This document shows, one piece after another, positions 58,514-64,000 of a stretch of DNA of 64,000 bases. Every line of letters begins with the position of its first letter. Position 1 is the first letter of the stretch. The position numbers and the translations under genes are program-made. The stretch comes from ZC4RG25 sp041687075 (GTDB lineage Bacteria > Pseudomonadota > Alphaproteobacteria > Rhizobiales > Hyphomicrobiaceae): NCBI GenBank assembly GCA_041687075.1, contig JAWLCO010000002.1:1-64000 (forward strand), in the 5' to 3' direction. Under the pieces are notes generated by a model. The model was not told where the DNA came from. It searched no databases and saw nothing but the letters and a program-made list of their open reading frames with translations.

Positions 58514-58662
58514 CTCGTCACCTGCCCAGCCTTTTGGAGCGAGAGATAGCACACTGCGGTGCCAAATAGGACCCGTCGACTTGGGCGAGGCGCGAACGAA
58601 AAGCGTGGCGTCCCGCAATCGAGACGCCACGCGTTTGACCAAATCAGGAAGCTGGAGCCTGC

Positions 58663-59082
58663 TCAGGCATGAGGCGACGAAACGGACTGCAATACCTCAC
58701 CTGAGACCTGGCGCGGTGCCGAATGCGAAATGTCACCGAGACTCAGGATGCCAACCATACGCTTGTCATCGTTGATGACAGGCAGCCGGCGGACCTCGTG
58801 CTGCTCCATGATGCGTACCGCGTCATCGAGCTCCTCGTTGTCGCGGCAGTAGATGATGCCGCTCGACATCACGTCACGCGCGGTCATGACCGAGCAGTCG
58901 AGACCCTGCGCGATGCCGCGGCAGACAATGTCGCGATCCGTCACCATGCCCACGAGCCGGTCATTTTCGCCCACGGGGAGCGATCCGATGTCCTGGTCGC
59001 GCATGAGCTTGGCGATTTCAATGATCGGCGTACCCGGTTCGACCCAGTGCACGCCTGGGTGCATGACCTCACTCACCTTCAT
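58663..59082 (-). CDS. CBS-domain pair protein
   Basis: 139-residue protein made almost only of two CBS motifs (VSEVMHPGVHWVEPGTPIIE, DIGSLPVGENDRLVGMVTDR; then ARDVMSSGIIYCRDNEELDD, RRLPVINDDKRMVGILSLGD). A CBS pair binds adenine nucleotides and senses energy state. GGAGGAG seven bases before the ATG at 59082 fixes the start. A CGAAC-N16-CGTT sequence lies about 70 bases upstream, a near match to the EcfG promoter. Stand-alone CBS proteins like this are often stress-induced. Confidence 0.92.
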   Translation of the reverse strand: MKVSEVMHPGVHWVEPGTPIIEIAKLMRDQDIGSLPVGENDRLVGMVTDRDIVCRGIAQGLDCSVMTARDVMSSGIIYCRDNEELDDAVRIMEQHEVRRLPVINDDKRMVGILSLGDISHSAPRQVSGEVLQSVSSPHA

Positions 59083-59152
59083 GTTCGCTCTCCTCCAAGG
59101 CCCGATAACGAATTGATGTGTTGGGCCAGGAGTCCGGCGCCAACACTTGATC

Positions 59153-59177
59153 AACGCCTGAGGCCGTCCGAGGTTCG
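59153..59177 (-). promoter_or_regulatory. Possible EcfG-like promoter of the CBS gene
   Basis: Read on the minus strand: CGAAC (59177-59173), 16 bases, CGTT (59156-59153). One mismatch in the -35 element. Transcription would begin about 65 bases before the CBS start codon. Confidence 0.35.
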
Positions 59178-59219
59178 CTCGCGCCAGGAGACAGCCGGTC
59201 GCGGGGCTGGGGCGGGAGA

Positions 59220-60023
59220 CTAGCCGCCCTCCCGGAATGTCGGATAGAGCGTCATCCCGCCATCGATGAAGAGGGTGGTGCCGACCACGTAGTCCGACAG
59301 GTCCGAGGCGAGCCAGGCCGCGGCCCGCGCCACATCTTCGGGCTCGCCGATGCGGCCGTAGGGGATCATCTCGAGCAGGGCGGCATGTGCAGCCTCCTCG
59401 GACCAGGCCTGCTGGTTGATCGGCGTCCTGATCGCGCCAGGAGCGATGCCGTTCACGCGGATCTGCTCGTGGGACACCTCCTGGGCCAAACTTTCCATGA
59501 GCAGCTTCATGCCGCCCTTGGAGGCTGCATAGTTCACGTGACCTGCCCACGGGATCACCTGGTGCACCGAGTTGATGAAGATGATGTTGCCCCGCGCCCT
59601 GGCCTGGGGCAGGGGCGGCTGGGCGCGAAAGCGGCGCACGGCCTCCTGGGCGCACAGGAAGGCACCCGTCAGGTTGATGTCGATCACCCGTTGCCAGTCG
59701 CTGAGGGAGAGCTCGGTGAATGGTGCATCGCGCTGGATGCCGGCATTGGCGACGAGAATGTCCAGCCGGCCGAACCGGTCCACCAGCGCTTCGACCAGCG
59801 AGGAGCAGACCTCGGGGTCGGAGACGTCACCGCCGAGTGCAACGGCCCTGCCGCCCTCGTCCTCGATCGCTCTGACCACCTCCTCAGCGGATTCGCGGCC
59901 CGAATGGTAGTTGACGCCGACGGCAACGCCGCACCGGCCGAGCTCCTCTGCGATGGCCCTGCCGATGCCGGAGCTGGCCCCTGTGATCAGGGCCGTGCGT
60001 TGCTCGAGTCCCAGCCAGTGCAT
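59220..60023 (-). CDS. SDR oxidoreductase, glucose/sugar dehydrogenase-like
   Basis: 267-residue short-chain dehydrogenase. Motifs: TGASSGIGRAIAEELG, NAGIQ, catalytic Ser (INSVHQ) and Tyr-x-x-x-Lys (YAASKGG), and a GVNYHSGRE region compatible with NADP. It resembles glucose 1-dehydrogenase-type SDRs. The start at 60023 follows GAGGGTGAG. A CGAAC-N17-CGTT sequence lies about 70-90 bases upstream, similar to that before the CBS gene. Its real substrate is unknown. Confidence 0.9.
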   Translation of the reverse strand: MHWLGLEQRTALITGASSGIGRAIAEELGRCGVAVGVNYHSGRESAEEVVRAIEDEGGRAVALGGDVSDPEVCSSLVEALVDRFGRLDILVANAGIQRDAPFTELSLSDWQRVIDINLTGAFLCAQEAVRRFRAQPPLPQARARGNIIFINSVHQVIPWAGHVNYAASKGGMKLLMESLAQEVSHEQIRVNGIAPGAIRTPINQQAWSEEAAHAALLEMIPYGRIGEPEDVARAAAWLASDLSDYVVGTTLFIDGGMTLYPTFREGG

Positions 60024-60090
60024 CAAGCTCACCCTCTTGTTCCGCTCATGGAGGGTGGGCCGCCTTGAGTCCACCCTCAGTCCCTGGTGG

Positions 60091-60116
60091 AACGCGAAAT
60101 AGCGAGTGACGGTTCG
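60091..60116 (-). promoter_or_regulatory. Possible EcfG-like promoter of the SDR gene
   Basis: On the minus strand: CGAAC (60116-60112), 17 bases, CGTT (60094-60091). It has the same single mismatch as the site before the CBS gene. It lies in the gap between prpE and the SDR gene. Confidence 0.35.
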
Positions 60117-60136
60117 GGACCGGTGCGCCCCGCCGG

Positions 60137-62062
60137 CTATGCCGAAACGGCCGGCGCCTGCCGCAGGGCACCGCGCTGCGCGAGCGCCTCGGTGATCTCG
60201 TCGAGAATGGCCGGATCGTCGATCGTGGCTGGCATTTTCCAAGGCTCGCCGTCGGCGATCTGGCGCATCGTGCCCCGAAGGATCTTGCCTGAGCGCGTCT
60301 TCGGCAATCGCTTCACCACCATCACGTTCTTGAAGGCGGCGACCGGCCCGATCGTTTCCCGCACGAGCTGGATGACCTCGGCCTCGATTTCTTTCGGGTC
60401 ACGATTGACACCGGCATTGAGCACGACGAAGCCGGCCGGGAGCTGCCCCTTGGTCTCGTCGTGCACGCCGATGACGGCGCACTCGGCGACATCCTTGTGC
60501 CGGGCGACGACCTCCTCCATCTGCCCCGTGGACAGCCGATGGCCGGCCACGTTGATGACGTCGTCCGTGCGAGCCATCACGTAGATGTAGCCATCCTCGT
60601 CGCGATATCCGGCGTCCGACGTCGTGTAATAGCCGGGGAATTCCGCCAGATAGCTCTTTCGGAACCGCTCGTTGTTGTTCCACAGCGTCGGCAGGCACGA
60701 AGGCGGCAGCGGCAGCTTGATGGCGAGCGTTCCCGTCTGGCCTGCCGGCAGCGGCTGGTTCTTCTCGTCCAGCACCTGCAGGTCGTAGCCGGGCATCGGC
60801 ACGGTCGGAGATCCGTGCTTGACCGGCAGCATGCCGAGCCCGACCGGATTTCCGCAAATGGCCCAGCCCGTCTCGGTCTGCCACCAATGGTCGATGACCG
60901 GTACGCCGAGCTTTTCCTCGGCCCACTTGATCGTCTCGGGATCGGCCCGCTCGCCGGCGAGGAACAGGGTGCGGAAGGCGCTGAGGTCGTACGTCTTGAT
61001 GAACTCGCCTTGTGGATCTTCCTTCTTGATGGCGCGAAAGGCGGTCGGCGCGGTGAACATCGCCCCAACCCGGTGCTCGGCAATCACACGCCAGAACGCG
61101 CCGGCATCGGGGGTTCCAACCGGCTTTCCCTCGTATAGGACGGTCGTGCAGCCGTGGAGCAGCGGCGCATAGACGATGTACGAATGCCCCACGACCCATC
61201 CCACGTCGGATGCTGCCCAGAACACCTCGCCCGGCTCGACACCGTAGTGGTTCTTCATCGACCACTTGAGCGCCACCATGTGGCCGCCGTTGTCGCGAAC
61301 GACGCCCTTGGGCTGCCCGGTCGTCCCAGAGGTGTAGAGGATATAGAGCGGGTCGGTGGCGGCCACAGACACGCAGCCCGCCTTGCGCCCGCGGGCTTTC
61401 GCGTCGCGGACGAGGGCGGCCCAGTCGTGATCGCGCCCCGGCTCGAGCGGTGCTTCCTGCATCGGCCTCTGCAGGATCACGCAATGCGCGGGCTTGTGAT
61501 CGCTGAGCTCGATCGCCTTGTCGAGCAGGGGCTTGTAGGCGACCACCCGGCCCGGCTCGACTCCGCAGGAGGCCGAGACCACTGCAACGGGCTTGGCATC
61601 ATTGATGCGGGTCGCGAGCTCCGAGGCGGCAAATCCGCCGAACACGACCGAATGAATGGCTCCGATGCGGGCGCAGGCGAGCATCGCAATGGCCGCTTCC
61701 GGAACCATCGGCATGTAGATGATCACGCGATCACCCTTGCCGACCCCAAGGTCCTTCAGCACGCCGGCGAAGATCGCGACCTCGTCAGTAAGCTCGGCGT
61801 AGGTGTAGGCCTTCTTCGTCTCGGTGACGGGGCTATCGTAGATCAGCGCCTTTTGATCGCCGCGGCCGCTCTCTACGTGCCGGTCAAGGCAGTTGTAGGC
61901 GGTATTGCACTCGGCGCCCGGGAACCAGCGGCCATACTCGTCCATGTACGGATCGAAAACCCGGTCCCACAGCCTGTACCAGCCGATGTCCCGGGCAGCC
62001 TCTCCCCAGAAGGCTTCGGGATCCTTTTGCCAGCCGGCGTAGACCTCGTGATAACGGCTCAT
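60137..62062 (-). CDS. prpE: Propionyl-CoA synthetase
   Basis: 641-residue acyl-CoA synthetase of the Acs/PrpE group; ATP-dependent activation of propionate or a related short acid. Motifs: DPLYILYTSGTTGQPKGVVRD (P-loop-like), WWQTETGW and the C-terminal catalytic Lys in KTRSGKILRG. The N-terminus MSRYHEVYAGWQKDPEAFWG and DVGWVVGHSYIVYAPLLHG match PrpE better than acetyl-CoA synthetase. No prpBCD cluster is nearby. The Lys is a classical target of acylation and sirtuin control, and a SIRT5-like sirtuin is encoded at 28.5 kb. Confidence 0.93.
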   Translation of the reverse strand: MSRYHEVYAGWQKDPEAFWGEAARDIGWYRLWDRVFDPYMDEYGRWFPGAECNTAYNCLDRHVESGRGDQKALIYDSPVTETKKAYTYAELTDEVAIFAGVLKDLGVGKGDRVIIYMPMVPEAAIAMLACARIGAIHSVVFGGFAASELATRINDAKPVAVVSASCGVEPGRVVAYKPLLDKAIELSDHKPAHCVILQRPMQEAPLEPGRDHDWAALVRDAKARGRKAGCVSVAATDPLYILYTSGTTGQPKGVVRDNGGHMVALKWSMKNHYGVEPGEVFWAASDVGWVVGHSYIVYAPLLHGCTTVLYEGKPVGTPDAGAFWRVIAEHRVGAMFTAPTAFRAIKKEDPQGEFIKTYDLSAFRTLFLAGERADPETIKWAEEKLGVPVIDHWWQTETGWAICGNPVGLGMLPVKHGSPTVPMPGYDLQVLDEKNQPLPAGQTGTLAIKLPLPPSCLPTLWNNNERFRKSYLAEFPGYYTTSDAGYRDEDGYIYVMARTDDVINVAGHRLSTGQMEEVVARHKDVAECAVIGVHDETKGQLPAGFVVLNAGVNRDPKEIEAEVIQLVRETIGPVAAFKNVMVVKRLPKTRSGKILRGTMRQIADGEPWKMPATIDDPAILDEITEALAQRGALRQAPAVSA

Positions 62063-62190
62063 CTCGAACTCACTCCCGCATGCCGCCCTTGTGCCTGTCT
62101 GTCGCTATCAAAAGGCCGATGAGCGGCAAGTGCAATAGGAGGTTAGGCCGAAATCGGGAGAGGCGCCGTCAGCAAGCCGACAATGCAAGG

Positions 62191-62220
62191 AAGGCCGGCG
62201 GAGGGACCTCCGCCGGCCTT
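62191..62220. terminator. Perfect 14-bp inverted repeat after the PRC-barrel gene
   Basis: AAGGCCGGCGGAGG (62191-62204) and CCTCCGCCGGCCTT (62207-62220) around two bases. It stands 30 bases past the stop of the leftward Gln-rich gene and before prpE. The A and T ends on both arms would let it work in both directions. Confidence 0.7.
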
Positions 62221-62249
62221 CGGGCTTTCCGGAACAGCCTGGGCGAGGC

Positions 62250-63668
62250 TTACTGCGACTGGCGCACCTGCACCTGTTGCCGGTCCTGGACGACCGAGTA
62301 GTTCTGGTCGCCCATGCGGTAGCGTGGCATGGACCGGAGCTGCGACTGCGTCAGGCCAGAGGCGTAAACGTTGCCGCCGCGCATCTGCACCTGCTCCATC
62401 GGCACGATGTACTGGTCCTCGCCGAGACCCAGGAAGCCGCCTCGGCCAATCACGATGTACTGCTGGCCGGACTGATCCATCAGCACCTCGTTGATGCTGC
62501 CGAGCTGCTCACCCTGGGCACCATAGACGTTGCTGTCCACGAGCTGGGACACAGCGATGGCCTGGCCCATCGGCTGGGTCTGGGCCTGCTCGGTCGTCTG
62601 CTGTTGCTGCTGTGGCTGCTGCTGCTGTGCGAACTGCTGGTCCTGCTGGTCTTGCTGCTGCTGGGGCTGCTGAGCGAACTGCTGGCTTGGCTGCTGCTGC
62701 TGCTCGGGCTGTTGGGCAAACTGCTGCTGACCTTGCTGCTGCTGGCCAAGCTGCTGCTGTTGCTGGCCCTGCTCACCGGACGGGATCTGCTCGAACCGGA
62801 CCTGAGGCTGGCCCTGCGCCTGCTGGAACTGGACGCGAGGCTCACCCATCTGCTCGACCTGCACCTGCGGCTGCTGAGCGCGCTGGATCGTCGGCTGGAC
62901 CTCGCCCGCCGGCGGTTGCACCTGTATCTGGGGCTGCGCGCGCTGGACCTGCACCTGCGGCTGCTGCTCCGGCTGCGCGACTGCGACGCGCGGCTCTGGC
63001 ATTTGCACCTGCACCTGCGGTTGCGGCATCTGCACACCCACCTGCGGCTCCGGCATGCGCACCGTCACCTGCGGCTGCGGCTGTTGAACCGTTATCGTCG
63101 GCGGCGGAATGCGCACGGTGATCTGCGGCTGGGGCTGCCGTACCGTCACCTGCGGCTGCGGCTGCTGGACCGTTATGCGGGGAGCCGCCGGTGCGAACTG
63201 CACCTGCGGCGGCCGCTGCTGTACGGTGATTCGCGACTGCCGCTCGCCCTGCTGCCCGAACTGCTGCTGGTCCTGGGCGAACTGCTGCTGACCCTGCTGG
63301 CCCTGCAGGCCGGCCTGCTGCATCTGCTGAAGGGCGTTCTGGCAGGCCTCCTGATCGCCCTGTGTCCTGTACTGGCGCGCCTGCTCCAGTGAGATCGTCG
63401 CGCCGGAAGGGTCCTGCTGAAGCTGCTGGATGAGCTGATCACACGACCCCTGTTGCTGCTGGGCCTGTTGCTGCTGGGCCTGCTGCTGCCCGGTGAGCCC
63501 CTGCTGACCCTGGAGGCCTTGCTGGCCCTGGAACTGCTCCGATTGTCGGGGCTGCACCTGGTACTGTGGTTGCTGCTGCTGTTGCTGCTGCGGGCTTTGC
63601 ACCTGCGCGAACGCCGCCGGGACGAGCGCGGTCGTTCCCAACAGTGCCGCTGTGAAGAAGAGTTTCAT
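62250..63668 (-). CDS. Secreted glutamine-rich repeat protein with PRC-barrel domain
   Basis: 472-residue exported protein. A signal peptide (KLFFTAALLGTTALVPAAFA) leads to a Gln-rich region, a small domain with Cys76 and Cys109, then nine nine-residue repeats of the form [IV]-x-V-x-x-P-x-P-x (about residues 165-247; 62928-63176 in DNA), a second Gln-rich linker with QQQQ runs, and a C-terminal PRC barrel (SQLVDSNVYGAQGEQLGSIN, IVIGRGGFLGLGEDQYIVPM; 373-440). PRC barrels bind proteins or membranes, and secreted ones are often stress-induced. The start is set by the signal peptide. An EcfG-like promoter lies upstream. No function is known. Confidence 0.85.
   Translation of the reverse strand: MKLFFTAALLGTTALVPAAFAQVQSPQQQQQQQPQYQVQPRQSEQFQGQQGLQGQQGLTGQQQAQQQQAQQQQGSCDQLIQQLQQDPSGATISLEQARQYRTQGDQEACQNALQQMQQAGLQGQQGQQQFAQDQQQFGQQGERQSRITVQQRPPQVQFAPAAPRITVQQPQPQVTVRQPQPQITVRIPPPTITVQQPQPQVTVRMPEPQVGVQMPQPQVQVQMPEPRVAVAQPEQQPQVQVQRAQPQIQVQPPAGEVQPTIQRAQQPQVQVEQMGEPRVQFQQAQGQPQVRFEQIPSGEQGQQQQQLGQQQQGQQQFAQQPEQQQQPSQQFAQQPQQQQDQQDQQFAQQQQPQQQQQTTEQAQTQPMGQAIAVSQLVDSNVYGAQGEQLGSINEVLMDQSGQQYIVIGRGGFLGLGEDQYIVPMEQVQMRGGNVYASGLTQSQLRSMPRYRMGDQNYSVVQDRQQVQVRQSQ
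62928..63176 (-). repeat. 27-bp period coding repeat
   Basis: Inside the Gln-rich gene. Nine in-frame units encode ITVQQPQPQ, VTVRQPQPQ, ITVRIPPPT, ITVQQPQPQ, VTVRMPEPQ, VGVQMPQPQ, VQVQMPEPR, VAVAQPEQQPQ (two residues longer) and VQVQRAQPQ. The units differ enough to be old duplications. Confidence 0.85.
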
Positions 63669-63708
63669 ACTGGCCTTCCATCGATGGAGGTTGGTGACAT
63701 GGCGCCGT

Positions 63709-63734
63709 AACCGCCCATGGATGCGCTTTGTTCC
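63709..63734 (-). promoter_or_regulatory. EcfG-like promoter of the PRC-barrel gene
   Basis: On the minus strand: GGAAC (63734-63730), 17 bases, GGTT (63712-63709). Exact -35 match, one change in the -10 (GGTT for CGTT). Transcription would start near 63700, about 35 bases before the start codon. Confidence 0.5.
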
Positions 63735-63879
63735 GCTGCTATCAAGGATGTGGGCTGCTGCCGACGGGGCGCGGAGCTTCAGACCGCAGTTCTGGTCAAG
63801 CTGGCGGCGCGGCAGCGCGCGATATAAGAACAGGGCCAACGCTCACGTGCGTCCTTCGCACTCCACCCCACTCTGGCCG

Positions 63880-64000
63880 ATGATCACCGACCCCTGGTTC
63901 TTCGCCGTCGCTATCCCGGCGATCGTTCTCACAGGCCTGTCGAAGGGCGGGTTCCTCGGCGGCATCGGGGGTATGGCCGTTCCGCTGATGTCGCTGGTGA
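63880..64000 (+). CDS. TauE/SafE-family permease, N-terminal part (cut by window end)
   Basis: The first 40 residues of a membrane protein: MITDPWFFAVAIPAIVLTGL followed by SKGGFLGGIGGMAVPLMSLV. The Gly-rich SKGGFLGG and the following helix are typical of TauE/SafE (DUF81) exporters for sulfite, sulfoacetate or related anions. The frame is open to the window edge. It is divergent from the PRC-barrel gene. Confidence 0.8.
   Translation, partial: MITDPWFFAVAIPAIVLTGLSKGGFLGGIGGMAVPLMSLV

Noticed and set aside
62928..63176. Regular 27-bp repeats as a CRISPR array
   Set aside because: Repeats are contiguous, without spacers, and are in frame inside a protein gene.
62277..63392. Long Leu-rich open frame on the plus strand
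   Set aside because: It is the complement of the CAG-rich Gln repeats (CTG read as Leu) and has no signal or membrane logic.
1..64000. tRNA or rRNA genes
   Set aside because: No T-loop-type GTTCGANTCC segment with acceptor pairing and no rRNA signature was seen on either strand by eye.

Overview
The window is a high-GC, gene-dense bacterial chromosome segment of about 55 protein genes. I see no rRNA, tRNA, CRISPR array, phage or insertion sequence. The protein repertoire points to an aerobic alphaproteobacterium, most likely of the Hyphomicrobiales. The clues are a SpeD with the N-terminus usual for that order, a short-form HisG with HisZ, a six-gene Mrp antiporter operon with fused MrpA/MrpB, a TadG-like von Willebrand protein, GTCATCCCGG-type REP elements, and a promoter matching the alphaproteobacterial general stress sigma factor EcfG (GGAAC-N17-CGTT). 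The genus cannot be told from the sequence alone.

Layout. 0-2.3 kb: an acyl-CoA dehydrogenase and an enoyl-CoA hydratase. 2.5-4.2 kb: speD-speE for spermidine. 4.2-9 kb: a periplasmic copper chaperone, a TPR protein, a bacterial eRF1-like (baeRF) protein behind an EcfG-type promoter, and a pilus-assembly-like VWA protein. 9-12.5 kb: hisS-hisZ-hisG. 12.5-16 kb: recQ, a small secreted protein and tsaC/sua5. 16-19.6 kb: acyl-CoA dehydrogenase, enoyl-CoA isomerase-like crotonase and an HSDL2-like reductase. 19.7-23 kb: histone-deacetylase-like protein, xseB, dxs. 23.1-25.7 kb: cytochrome bd oxidase with a 44-residue third subunit candidate. 25.7-30.5 kb: Tat-exported superoxide dismutase, TlyA, an RlmD-like methyltransferase, a SIRT5-type sirtuin and a methyltransferase. 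30.5-38.9 kb: malic enzyme (maeB) and mrpABCDEFG.

39-44.2 kb: a family III CoA-transferase divergent from a stand-alone E1 resembling 2-oxoadipate dehydrogenase, then metC. 44.2-49.5 kb: DapA-like aldolase, PhyH-type dioxygenase, orphan solute-binding protein, metallo-beta-lactamase-fold enzyme and a methyltransferase. 49.5-58.1 kb: the prkA-yeaH-spoVR stress operon and a 1045-residue AAA/TPR protein with a catalytically dead cyclase domain. 58.2-64 kb: a conserved small protein, a CBS-pair protein, an SDR, prpE, a glutamine-rich repeat protein ending in a PRC barrel, and the start of a TauE/SafE transporter.

Three themes recur. Acyl-CoA metabolism appears in several clusters (fatty acid, propionate and possibly glutaryl-CoA). 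Respiratory, oxidative and ionic stress genes are frequent (cytochrome bd, exported SOD, Mrp, PrkA operon). Several stress-type genes sit behind EcfG-like promoters of varying quality. The best candidates for new biology are the EcfG-driven baeRF protein, the dead-cyclase AAA/TPR protein beside prkA, the glutamine-rich PRC-barrel protein with nine-residue repeats, and the orphan E1/CoA-transferase pair.
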